From positions 6,014,001 through 6,078,000 of the forward strand of contig NZ_CP061913.1 in NCBI RefSeq assembly GCF_019904175.1: 64,000 bases of DNA, in the 5' to 3' direction. Shown here piece after piece: positions 7,388 through 15,405 of this stretch. The DNA is from Dactylosporangium vinaceum (GTDB lineage Bacteria; Actinomycetota; Actinomycetes; Mycobacteriales; Micromonosporaceae). A program made the position numbers and the translations under genes. The notes under the pieces were generated by a model that was given only the letters and a program-made list of their open reading frames with translations, was not told the origin of the DNA and ran no database searches. Numbering within the stretch: position 1 is the first letter of the stretch; each line of letters starts with the position of its first letter.

Positions 7388-9031
7388 ATGTCCGTCCATC
7401 CCCGCGCTGGACAGCCCGCGGAGCGCTCCGACCTCGTCGACGTGCCGCGGCTCATCACCAGCTACTACGCCGTTCACCCCGACCCGGCCGACCCCGCCCA
7501 GCAGGTCGCCTTCGGCACGTCCGGGCACCGCGGTTCGAGCCTGCGCGGCTCGTTCAACGAGGACCACATCGTCGCCACCAGTCAGGCCATCTGTGACTAC
7601 CGGGCCTCCCAGGGGTACACGGGACCCCTCTTCCTGGGTCGTGACACCCATGCGCTGTCGGAGCCGGCGACGGTCAGTGCGCTCGAGGTGTTCGCGGCCA
7701 ACGGGGTCACCGTCCTGATCGACAGCCGCGACGGGTTCACCCCGACGCCGGCGGTGTCGCACGCGATCCTCGTCAACCGGCACCGGGGCGCGGACGGGGT
7801 CGTGGTGACGCCGTCGCACAACCCGCCGGAGGACGGCGGCTTCAAGTACAACCCGCCCAACGGCGGCCCGGCCGACACCGACGTGACCAAGTGGATCCAG
7901 GACCGGGCCAACGAACTGCTGCGGGCCGGCCTGCGGGGCGCGGGCGGCGGGGTCAGGCGGGTCACCTACGCGAAGGCCCTGGCCGCGCCGACGACGCAGC
8001 GCTACGACTTCCTGGCCGCCTACAGCGACGACCTCGGCTCGGCCGTCGACCTCGAGGCCGTGGCCGGCGCGCAGGTGAGGATCGGGGCCGACCCGCTCGG
8101 CGGGGCGAGCGTCGCGTACTGGGCGTACATCGGGGAGCGGTACAAGCTCGACCTGGCGGTCGTCAACCCGGTGGTCGACCCGGCGTTCGGGTTCATGACC
8201 CTGGACTGGGACGGCAAGATCCGGATGGACTGCTCGTCGCCGAACGCCATGGCCTCGCTCATCGGCCGGCGGGCCGAGTATCAGCTCGCCACCGGCAACG
8301 ACGCCGACGCCGACCGGCACGGGATCGTCACGCCCGACGCGGGGCTGATGAACCCGAACCACTTTTTGGCCGTGGCGATCGACTACCTGTACCGCAACCG
8401 GGAGGGCTGGGGCGCGGCGGCGGCGATCGGCAAGACCCTGGTGTCGTCGTCGATGATCGACCGGGTCGCCGCCGATCTCGGCCGCACTCTGATCGAGGTG
8501 CCCGTCGGGTTCAAGTGGTTCGTGCCGGGCCTGCTCGACGGCTCCGTGGCGTTCGGGGGCGAGGAGAGCGCGGGGGCGTCGTTCCTGCGCCGGGACGGCT
8601 CGGTGTGGACGACTGACAAGGACGGCATCCTGCTGTGCCTGCTCGCCTCCGAGATCCTGGCCCGGACCGGGCGGACGCCGTCGGAGCACTACCGCGACCT
8701 GGTCGCCAGGCACGGTGAGCCCGCCTACGCCCGCCTGGACGTCGCCTCGACCCGCGAGGAGAAGGCCGTGCTCGGCAAGCTGTCGCCGCAGCAGGTCACG
8801 GCCACGTCCCTCGCGGGTGAGCCGATCACCGCGAAGCTGACGGCGGCCCCGGGCAACGGGGCCGCGATCGGTGGTCTGAAGGTGGTGACGGAGTCCGGGT
8901 GGTTCGCCGCCCGGCCGTCCGGCACGGAGGACGTCTACAAGGTGTACGCGGAGTCGTTCAAGGGCCCCGAGCACCTGGCCGAGATCCAGACGGAGGCCCG
9001 CGAGGTCGTGGCCGACGCGCTGCAGGGTTAG
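7388..9031 (+). CDS. pgm: Phosphoglucomutase (alpha-D-glucose phosphate-specific)
   Basis: Cytoplasmic enzyme interconverting glucose 1-phosphate and glucose 6-phosphate, linking glycolysis with glycogen, trehalose and cell-wall sugar nucleotides. The 547-residue product matches the usual length for this class. The phosphoserine loop reads TPSHNP with Ser143 rather than the more common TASHNP; the metal loop is GNDADADRHG and the sugar loop GGEESAGAS, with RPSGTEDVYKVYAESF at the C-terminal phosphate site. I chose the ATG at 7388 (MSVHPRAGQPAERSDLVDVP), which gives the family N-terminus; a longer frame from 7028 is spurious. It converges with the adenylate kinase gene across ten bases. Confidence 0.95.
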   Translation: MSVHPRAGQPAERSDLVDVPRLITSYYAVHPDPADPAQQVAFGTSGHRGSSLRGSFNEDHIVATSQAICDYRASQGYTGPLFLGRDTHALSEPATVSALEVFAANGVTVLIDSRDGFTPTPAVSHAILVNRHRGADGVVVTPSHNPPEDGGFKYNPPNGGPADTDVTKWIQDRANELLRAGLRGAGGGVRRVTYAKALAAPTTQRYDFLAAYSDDLGSAVDLEAVAGAQVRIGADPLGGASVAYWAYIGERYKLDLAVVNPVVDPAFGFMTLDWDGKIRMDCSSPNAMASLIGRRAEYQLATGNDADADRHGIVTPDAGLMNPNHFLAVAIDYLYRNREGWGAAAAIGKTLVSSSMIDRVAADLGRTLIEVPVGFKWFVPGLLDGSVAFGGEESAGASFLRRDGSVWTTDKDGILLCLLASEILARTGRTPSEHYRDLVARHGEPAYARLDVASTREEKAVLGKLSPQQVTATSLAGEPITAKLTAAPGNGAAIGGLKVVTESGWFAARPSGTEDVYKVYAESFKGPEHLAEIQTEAREVVADALQG

Positions 9032-9041
9032 CGCCCGGGCG

Positions 9042-9677
9042 TCAGGCCACTGCCCTCTCGGTGGTGGCCTGGCGCGGGCTCGGCTTCTTGAACGCCCGCT
9101 GCAGCTGCACGACGATCGACCAGGTGACCTCGGAGATCGGGCGGGCGCCGTTGACCTGGATCAGGGTCTCGCGGCTGGCGTAGTACTCCAGCAGCGGCCG
9201 GGTCTTCTCCTCGTACACCTTGATCCGGTGCCGGATGACGTCCTCGGTGTCGTCGGCGCCGCGCGCCCGGGCCAGGAGCCGCCGGATGAGCTCCTCCTCC
9301 GGGACCTCCAGGTGTACCGCGATCTGCACACCGACCCCGAGCGTCCCCGCCGTGCGGTAGGCGGCCTCGGCCTGCTCCACGGTCCGGGGGAAGCCGTCGA
9401 GCACGTAGCCGCCGGTCTCGTTGGCCGCCATGACCGGCTTGCGCAGCATATCCATGATCAGGGCGTCCGGGACCAGCTCGCCCTTGTTGACGATGTCCTC
9501 GACGGTCTTGCCGATGGCCGTGCCGTCCGCGATGTGCCGGCGCAGCAGGTCGCCGCTCGCGATATGGGTGATGCCGAACTGCTTCGCGATCGAGTCGGCC
9601 TGGGTTCCTTTGCCGGAGCCCGGCGCGCCGACCATCAGGATGCGCTTCGACCGTGGTGCCGCCGACTGCATCGTCAT
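9042..9677 (-). CDS. adk: Adenylate kinase (short-LID type)
   Basis: Catalyses ATP + AMP to 2 ADP in the cytoplasm. The 211-residue product has the P-loop GAPGSGKGTQ near residues 18-27, the AMP-site SGDLLRRHI and DGFPRT, and a short LID without zinc cysteines (RGADDTEDVIRHRI). I chose the ATG at 9677 because GGAGGGG lies just upstream; an in-frame ATG at 9704 would absorb that ribosome site. The gene is not in the ribosomal-protein operon where the housekeeping adk usually lies in actinobacteria, so it may be a second copy or a relocated one; the window cannot decide. The tail (ATTERAVA) is longer than usual. Confidence 0.9.
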   Translation of the reverse strand: MTMQSAAPRSKRILMVGAPGSGKGTQADSIAKQFGITHIASGDLLRRHIADGTAIGKTVEDIVNKGELVPDALIMDMLRKPVMAANETGGYVLDGFPRTVEQAEAAYRTAGTLGVGVQIAVHLEVPEEELIRRLLARARGADDTEDVIRHRIKVYEEKTRPLLEYYASRETLIQVNGARPISEVTWSIVVQLQRAFKKPSPRQATTERAVA

Positions 9678-9770
9678 ATGCCACCCCTCCATCTGCCCCG
9701 CCACCGCGGTGATGGTCTAGCTTCGCATCCCGACCTCACGGACGCGCCTGGGGACGGCTGTGAATTTCCA

Positions 9771-9811
9771 CATGCCCGGCTGTGGGAATGTTGTCCCCCC
9801 AGCCGGGCATG
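9771..9811 (-). terminator. Hairpin terminator downstream of the FKBP gene
   Basis: Perfect 12-base inverted repeat CATGCCCGGCTG (9771-9782) and CAGCCGGGCATG (9800-9811), with an extra GGGA/TCCC pair inside the loop. It sits 33 bases beyond the FKBP stop and about 95 bases before the adenylate kinase start on the same strand, so it should separate the two transcripts. Confidence 0.7.
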
Positions 9812-9843
9812 CAGTCGCTTCTGCGTGCGCCGCTGCTACCCGG

Positions 9844-10221
9844 CTACTTGGTGCCGAGCAGGTCGACCACGAACACCAGGGTCTCGCCGGGCTTGATCAG
9901 CCCGCCGCCCGCACCCGCCTGGCCGTAGCCCAGGTGCGGCGGGATCACGAGCTTGCGGCGGCCGCCGACGCGCATGCCGGCCACGCCCCGGTCCCAGCCG
10001 GCGATGACCTGCCCGGCGCCGAGACCGAAGTCGAACGTCGAGCCGCGGTTCCACGAGGCGTCGAACTCCCGCCCGGTCGACAGGGCGACGCCGACGTAGT
10101 GGACACTCACGAGCTGGCCGGGCGTCGCCTCGGGCCCGTCACCGACGGTGATGTCCTCGATCACGAGGTCGGCGGGCGGTGGTCCGTCGGGCAGCGTCAC
10201 TTCGGGCTTACTCAACGCCAT
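9844..10221 (-). CDS. FKBP-type peptidyl-prolyl cis-trans isomerase
   Basis: Single-domain cytoplasmic FKBP of 125 residues that accelerates proline isomerisation during folding. The core shows SVHYVGVALSTGREFDASWNRG, FGLGAGQVIAGWDRGVAGMRVGGRRKLVIPP and LGYGQ followed by ETLVFVVDLL, which is the complete FKBP fold with its ligand-pocket residues. I chose the ATG at 10221 because AAGGAG precedes it at good spacing; an ATG 12 codons earlier lacks one. There is no signal peptide. It diverges from the membrane-protein gene at 10287. Confidence 0.93.
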   Translation of the reverse strand: MALSKPEVTLPDGPPPADLVIEDITVGDGPEATPGQLVSVHYVGVALSTGREFDASWNRGSTFDFGLGAGQVIAGWDRGVAGMRVGGRRKLVIPPHLGYGQAGAGGGLIKPGETLVFVVDLLGTK

Positions 10222-10286
10222 GCGCTTGACTCCTTCGTTACGAAACGTCGTCTCCATCCTGCCCTATCCCGTCTTACCCTCGGCGT

Positions 10287-10841
10287 GTGCATCCCGTCCG
10301 GGTGGCGTTACGGCTGTTGACGGCGTGCGCCGCGCTGCAGCTCGGCCAGGCCGCCTCGGCGTGCTGGCTGCTGCTGCGCTACGGCCGGCTGGTCGACGAG
10401 CTCGGCCCGTGGTCGCGCAACGAGGCCACGCTCATCGAGGCGGTGTACACCCACCTGACCGGGGCGGCCGTCCTGGCCGCGGGCCTGTCGGCGCTGCTCG
10501 TGGGCATCGCGCTGGCCGTACCGCGGCGCACGCCGTATACCCGCAGCCTGGTCGGCTGGGCCCTGCTGCTGGTGACGGTGTCGCTGCTGCTCGGCGTCGT
10601 GTACGGCCCCGACGCGGTACTGCTCCCGGACAACCAGAGCCAGCTGGACCACCTGCAGCCGCTGCTGCCGCTGTGGTACACCGCGCAGCAGGGCCTGACG
10701 GTGACGCTGGTGATCGTCGGGTCGGCGACCGCGGTGGTCCGGCTGAGCTCGGAGGCGGCGGGGGAGTACTACCTGCGCCACGACCCGACCGCGACCTGGC
10801 GCGGCTTCACGTCCTGGCTGGACGTGCGGTTCCAGGACTGA
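10287..10841 (+). CDS. Hypothetical four-helix membrane protein
   Basis: I do not recognise the family. The 184-residue product has about four hydrophobic segments (near residues 8-28, 52-75, 86-106 and 134-153) and a charged C-terminal tail EAAGEYYLRHDPTATWRGFTSW. The second segment is preceded by a likely extracytoplasmic loop EATLIEAVYTHLTG. The GTG start at 10287 is preceded by TACCCT at 10275-10280, a reasonable -10 box six bases away, so the transcript may be leaderless. It is divergent from the FKBP gene and abuts the convergent DUF6069 gene end to end. Confidence 0.7.
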   Translation: MHPVRVALRLLTACAALQLGQAASACWLLLRYGRLVDELGPWSRNEATLIEAVYTHLTGAAVLAAGLSALLVGIALAVPRRTPYTRSLVGWALLLVTVSLLLGVVYGPDAVLLPDNQSQLDHLQPLLPLWYTAQQGLTVTLVIVGSATAVVRLSSEAAGEYYLRHDPTATWRGFTSWLDVRFQD

Positions 10842-11270
10842 TCAGGTCCGCGGCGGCATGAACCGGCGGTAGGCCGGCACGGCGACCGCGGCGACACCGG
10901 CGTGCATGAGCATCAGCGCGATGACGCCGGTGGCGGTGGTGCCCGGCTGCCCCTGCGTGGCCAGCAGCACCACGTCGGGGATGAGCGAGAGGACGAGCAC
11001 GACCGGCACCAGGACCCGCAGCACCCGGCCGGCGGCGCGGCTGCGGGCGACGACGAGCCGCCAGGCGACCGCCGAGATCAACACGCCCACGACGGACAGC
11101 GTCCCGTAGACGGGCAGGGTGAGCGGCTGGAACTCCTCCGGCGCCCCGAGGGCCCGGGCGCCCAGCGCGATGGCGGTGTTGACGGCCAGGCTGCCGGCGG
11201 CGGCGATGCCGACGGCGGTGAGCGTCGCCTTCAGGGTGGTGCGGGCGGCGGGCAGAGCGGTGGTGGTCAT
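10842..11270 (-). CDS. DUF6069-like four-helix membrane protein
   Basis: Small integral membrane protein (142 residues) with four transmembrane segments: about 12-35, 52-70, 83-103 and 115-135. The order of segments and short loops resembles the actinobacterial DUF6069 family, whose function is unknown. A GAAAGGGG ribosome site precedes the ATG. It stands immediately next to the convergent hypothetical gene at 10287-10841, the two stop codons being adjacent, and there is no room for a terminator between them. Confidence 0.65.
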   Translation of the reverse strand: MTTTALPAARTTLKATLTAVGIAAAGSLAVNTAIALGARALGAPEEFQPLTLPVYGTLSVVGVLISAVAWRLVVARSRAAGRVLRVLVPVVLVLSLIPDVVLLATQGQPGTTATGVIALMLMHAGVAAVAVPAYRRFMPPRT

Positions 11271-11345
11271 GTCGGGCCCCTTTCGGTCACGTCAACCTCG
11301 GGGGTGACTCTGCTCGGCGCGGTTAAGAGCCTCGATCTGCGCCGG

Positions 11346-12217
11346 CTAAGAATTGGATAAGCGGCGCAGCGCGGCCCGGGCCGGCGGGCCCCAGGTGGGC
11401 TTGCCGCCGGGCCCGCCGTCGGCGCCGATGAGCAGCCCGGCCACGGCCCGGCCCACGGCGCAGCCGCGGGCCCGCCGCACGGTGGCCGGGTCGGCGCCCG
11501 GCCCGTAGGCGGCCAGGCACCGCTCGGCGCCGCCGTCGGGCAGCAGCAGCCAGGCGGCCGCCAGGTCCCACGCGGGGTCGCCCGCGCACAGGTCGCCGAA
11601 GTCGATCACGCCGGCCAGCCGCCCGCCGTCGGTGAGGACGTTCGCCGCGTGCAGGTCCCCGTGCAGCCAGAGCCGCGGCCCGGGCCACGGCGGTGCGGCG
11701 GCCGCGTCGGCCCAGATCGCGCGGGCGGCGCCCGGGTCGTCGACCAGGCCGAGCTCGGCGGCGGCGAGGGCGCGGGTGAATCCGGACGTGTGCCCGGCCA
11801 GGTCACCGCCGCGGTTGCGCCCGGGCGGTGCAGCGCGGTGAGGAAGGCGGCCAGGGCCTCGGCGGCGCCGGGTTCGGTGACGGGGGAGCGGTCGGCCGGG
11901 GCGCCGGGGACCCAGGTGGTGACGAGCCAGGGCCGGGGGAACCGCGCGGACGGCGCGCCGAGGCGCTGGGGGATCGGGACCGGCAGCGGGAGGTGCGCCG
12001 CCAGGCCGGGCAGCCAGGCGTACTCCTTGCGCAGCAGCTCGTCGGCGTCCTGCGTGGCCCACGGCAGCCGGACCGCGAGGTCGTCGCCGAGCCGCCACAG
12101 CTGGTTGTCCCAGCCCCGGGCGCCCAGCCGGACGGGGCGGCCGGCGAGGTCGGGGTGCTGGTCGCGCAGCAGGTCCTGGACGAGCCCGGCCGTCATCTCG
12201 ATCTCGGCGTGCGTCAC
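11346..12217 (-). pseudogene. Frameshifted aminoglycoside/macrolide phosphotransferase-like gene
   Basis: Two overlapping minus-strand frames together spell one kinase of the APH family. The first (from ATG 12217) gives EIEMTAGLVQDLLRDQHPDL, GWDNQLWRLGDDLAVRLPW and PRPWLVTTWVPG up to about FLTALHRPG. The second continues with GDLAGHTSGFTRALAAAELGL, then the catalytic loop LWLHGDLHAANVLTD, the metal motif GVIDFGD and DPAWDLAAAWLL, to a stop at 11346. The switch lies near 11805-11830, in a variable linker. Both halves look well conserved, so the lesion is recent or is a sequencing error. If corrected it would encode about 290 residues and could phosphorylate an antibiotic or a metabolite. Confidence 0.75.
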
Positions 12218-12312
12218 GGGCGGTAACAGTAGTCGGGTGGTAACAGGAGTGAGGCCCGGCGGCCGGGTGGCGGTGGATGTCGAGACCGGGAGCTCGGCGC
12301 CGACCGGTTGGC

Positions 12313-13881
12313 ATGATGAAGCGTTCGCCCTGGCTGGGGCTCGCCGTGCTGGCGCTGCCGGCGCTGCTGGTGTCCATCGACGTGTTCGTGCTGCTGCTGG
12401 CCATGCCCCGGATCGGGGAGCAACTGCACGCGAGCAGCACCGAGCAGCTGTGGATCCTCGACGTGTACGGGTTCCTGCTCTCCGGATTCATGATCACCAT
12501 GGGGACGCTGGGGGACCGGATCGGGCGGCGGCGCCTGCTGCTGCTCGGCGCAGCCGGGTTCGGGGTGGCGTCGGTCGTCGCCGCGTACAGCACCGGGCCC
12601 GTCATGCTCATCGCGGCCCGGGCCGGGCTCGGCATCGCCGGGGCCACGCTCGCGCCGTCGGCCCTCGCCCTGATCAGTGGCCTGTTCCCCGACCCGCGCC
12701 GGCGCGGCCTGGCCATCGGGGTGTGGATGGTGTGCTTCATGAGCGGTGCGGTGATCGGGCCGGTCGTCGGCGGCCTGCTCCTGCAGCACTTCTGGTGGGG
12801 CTCGGCGTTCCTGCTCGGGGTACCCCCGATGCTGCTGTTGCTGGTCCTCGGGCCGTGGCTGCTGCCCGAGCAGCGCCACCCGGACACCCGGGCGTTCGAC
12901 CTGCCGAGCGTCGGGCTGTCCCTGGGCGCCATCCTGCCGTTCGTCTACGGCGTCAAGGAGCTCGCCCGCGGCGGCCTGTCGCCGGTGCCGCTGCTGGCGG
13001 TGGCCGCCGCGGCGGTGCTCGGCGTCGTGTTCGTGCGCCGGCAGATGAGCGCCGGCCCCGGCCGCGAGCCGCTGCTGGACCTGCGGCTGTTCCGCGACCG
13101 GGCGTTCGCCGCCGCGCTCGCGGGGATGTTCGCCGGGACGATGCTGACCGGCGCCATGATGGTCTTCATCACCCAGCACCTGCAGCTCGTCGACGGGCTC
13201 TCGCCGCGCGCGGCCGGCCTGTGGCTCCTCCCGGCCGCGATCGCCACCGCGGCGTCGTTCCAGGTCGCGCCGCTGCTGGCCCGGCGGGTGCCGCAGGGCC
13301 GGCTCATGGCGGGCGGGCTGCTGCTCTCCGCGGCCGGCGTCGCCGCGGTGGTGCTGATCCCGGCCGGCGCGGGGCCGTTGCCGATCATCGCCGCGTTCAT
13401 CGTCACCAACCTCGGCATGGGCCCGATGGTGACCCTGGCGACCGGGATCGTGCTCGGCTCGGCGCCGCCCGAGCGGGCCGGCTCCGCGGGCGCACTGAAC
13501 GAGGTGAGCGGCGAGTTCGGCTACGCGCTCGGGATCGCCCTGCTCGGCAGCCTGGGGACCGCCGTGTACCGCGCCGCCGTCGACCTGCCCGCCGGTCTGC
13601 CCGCCCCGGCGCTGGCCGGGGCGCGCGACACCGTGACCTCCGCGACCGCGGTGGCCGCCGGCCTGCCCGGCGACCTGGGCGACCGGCTCCTCACGGCGGC
13701 CCGGGAGGCGTCGACGACAGGCCTGCACGTCGTGGCCGCGGTCTGCGCCGTCGCCCTGGCCGGGCTGGCCGTCGTCACCTACCGGATGCTGCGCCACCTG
13801 CCGCCACTGCGGGCCGCGGCGCCGGTCCAGCCGGAGTCCGGCGGTGCGCACACGGCGGCCGCCGCCGCAGGTGACAGATGA
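12313..13881 (+). CDS. MFS drug exporter, DHA2/SmvA-QacA type
   Basis: Proton-driven efflux protein of about 522 residues with 14 predicted transmembrane helices. DHA2 markers include the LLVSIDVFVLLLAMPRI start, the motif A loop GTLGDRIGRRRLLLLG after helix 2, and the motif C-like region GAVIGPVVGGLLLQHFWW. This resembles SmvA/QacA exporters of cationic antiseptics and dyes, but the substrate here is unknown. Start choice is uncertain: ATG 12313 or 12316 gives a clean membrane start, while ATG 12277 would add 12 residues. It diverges from the broken phosphotransferase-like gene; two GGTAACAG copies lie between them. Confidence 0.88.
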   Translation: MMKRSPWLGLAVLALPALLVSIDVFVLLLAMPRIGEQLHASSTEQLWILDVYGFLLSGFMITMGTLGDRIGRRRLLLLGAAGFGVASVVAAYSTGPVMLIAARAGLGIAGATLAPSALALISGLFPDPRRRGLAIGVWMVCFMSGAVIGPVVGGLLLQHFWWGSAFLLGVPPMLLLLVLGPWLLPEQRHPDTRAFDLPSVGLSLGAILPFVYGVKELARGGLSPVPLLAVAAAAVLGVVFVRRQMSAGPGREPLLDLRLFRDRAFAAALAGMFAGTMLTGAMMVFITQHLQLVDGLSPRAAGLWLLPAAIATAASFQVAPLLARRVPQGRLMAGGLLLSAAGVAAVVLIPAGAGPLPIIAAFIVTNLGMGPMVTLATGIVLGSAPPERAGSAGALNEVSGEFGYALGIALLGSLGTAVYRAAVDLPAGLPAPALAGARDTVTSATAVAAGLPGDLGDRLLTAAREASTTGLHVVAAVCAVALAGLAVVTYRMLRHLPPLRAAAPVQPESGGAHTAAAAAGDR

Positions 13882-13979
13882 CCGCCGCCATATCGAGATC
13901 TGCGTGGCGTCATCGCCGGTACGACCACTGCGACGGCACCGAGCAATGCTGAGCGCGTTCAAAGTCCGCTCCGCCGCGC

Positions 13980-13994
13980 TAGGGTCATCAAATG
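13980..13994 (+). promoter_or_regulatory. -10 box of a likely leaderless transcript
   Basis: TAGGGT at 13980-13985 ends eight bases before the GTG start at 13994, leaving no space for a ribosome site. A transcript starting near 13992-13994 would be leaderless or nearly so, which is common in actinobacteria. Confidence 0.5.
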
Positions 13995-15403
13995 TGACAG
14001 TGACGCCAGACCAGCCCCTGGACCTTCCCCGCACGGCAGGCGAGCTCCGGGCGAGCGGCCACCGGTTCCGCACCGTGAAGGAGGAGCTCCGCGAGAACCT
14101 CCTCGACCGGCTGCGCTCCGGCGAGCCGCGCTTCCCCGGCATCGTCGGCTACGACGACACCGTCCTGCCCGAGCTCGAGCGGGCCATTCTCGCCGGGCAC
14201 GACGTCGTGCTGCTGGGCGAGCGCGGCCAGGGCAAGACCCGGGTCATCCGCGGCCTGACCTCCCTGCTCGACGAGTGGACGCCGGTCATCGCCGGGTCCG
14301 AGCTCAACGAGCACCCCTTCGAGCCCATCACGCCCGCGTCGCGCCGGCTCGCGGCCGAGGCCGGCGACGCGCTGCCGGTCGACTGGATTCACCGGTCGGT
14401 GCGTTACGGCGAGAAGCTCGCCACCCCCGACACCAGCGTCGGTGACCTCATCGGCGACGTCGACCCGATCCGGGTCGCGCAGGGCCGCACGCTCGGCGAC
14501 CCCGAGACCATCCACTTCGGGCTCGTGCCGCGCACCAACCGCGGCATCTTCGCCGTCAACGAGCTGCCCGACCTGGCCGAGCGGATCCAGGTGTCGCTGC
14601 TCAACGTCCTCGAGGAGCGCGACATCCAGGTCCGCGGCTACCAGCTGCGCCTGCCGCTGGACATCCTGCTGGTGGCCAGCGCCAACCCGGAGGACTACAC
14701 GAACCGCGGGCGGATCATCACGCCGCTCAAGGACCGGTTCGGCGCGGAGATCCGCACCCACTACCCCCTCGACCTCGAGCTCGAGATGGACCTGGTGCGC
14801 CAGGAGGCGCAGCTCGTCGCCCAGGTGCCGGACCACGTGATCGAGGTCCTGGCCCGGTTCACCCGGGCCGTGCGCGAGTCGCCGTCGGTCGACGCCCGCT
14901 CCGGCGTGTCGGCCCGGTTCGCGATCGCGGCCGCCGAGACCGTGTCGGCCTCGGCCCTGCGCCGGGCCGGGCTGCTGCGCGAGGACCAGCCGGTGGCCCG
15001 CATCGGCGACACCGAGTCGGTCACCTCGACGCTGCGGGGCAAGGTCGAGTTCGACAGCGGCGAGGAGGGCCGCGAGACCGAGATCCTGGCCCACCTGCTG
15101 CGCACCGCGACCGCGGAGACGTTCCGCGCCCGGCTGTCCGGGCTCGACCTGTCCGGGTTCACCGACCTCGTCGCCGAGGGGCAGGTCGTCGAGACCGGCG
15201 AGCTGGCCGGGGCCGACGAGATCCTGCGCCAGGTCGGCACCGTTCCAGGCCTGGCCAAGGTCCTGGACCGGCTCGGGCTCGGCGACGCGCCCAGCCGGGG
15301 CGAGGCCGCCGCGGGCGTCGAGTTCACCCTGGAGGGGCTGCACCTGACCCGGCGGCTGTCGAAGGACCTCACCGACGACGGCCGTACCGTCTACGGAGGC
15401 TGA
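13994..15403 (+). CDS. MoxR/ChlI-like AAA+ ATPase
   Basis: AAA+ ATPase of 469 residues, similar in build to magnesium-chelatase subunit I and MoxR proteins. Walker A is GERGQGKT at residues 75-82; the sensor and Walker-B region reads GIFAVNELPDLAERIQVSLLNVLEER, and LLVASANPEDYTNRGRIITPLKDRFG forms the family's sensor-1/arginine-finger segment. It lies two bases upstream of a VWA-domain gene. Such pairs (for example the adjacent Rv0958 and Rv0959 type genes of Mycobacterium) are thought to act as chaperone-like or metal-insertion machines, with the target unknown. I chose the GTG at 13994 from the -10 box directly upstream; longer frames have no AAA+ similarity. Confidence 0.9.
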   Translation: MTVTPDQPLDLPRTAGELRASGHRFRTVKEELRENLLDRLRSGEPRFPGIVGYDDTVLPELERAILAGHDVVLLGERGQGKTRVIRGLTSLLDEWTPVIAGSELNEHPFEPITPASRRLAAEAGDALPVDWIHRSVRYGEKLATPDTSVGDLIGDVDPIRVAQGRTLGDPETIHFGLVPRTNRGIFAVNELPDLAERIQVSLLNVLEERDIQVRGYQLRLPLDILLVASANPEDYTNRGRIITPLKDRFGAEIRTHYPLDLELEMDLVRQEAQLVAQVPDHVIEVLARFTRAVRESPSVDARSGVSARFAIAAAETVSASALRRAGLLREDQPVARIGDTESVTSTLRGKVEFDSGEEGRETEILAHLLRTATAETFRARLSGLDLSGFTDLVAEGQVVETGELAGADEILRQVGTVPGLAKVLDRLGLGDAPSRGEAAAGVEFTLEGLHLTRRLSKDLTDDGRTVYGG

Positions 15404-15405
15404 CC

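Noticed and set aside
11790..11840. Programmed frameshift in the phosphotransferase-like gene
   Set aside because: No slippery heptamer or evident pseudoknot; an indel is simpler.
12815..12825. GGGTAC inside the MFS gene and similar hits at 58750
   Set aside because: They lie in coding DNA without a correctly spaced GTTT element.
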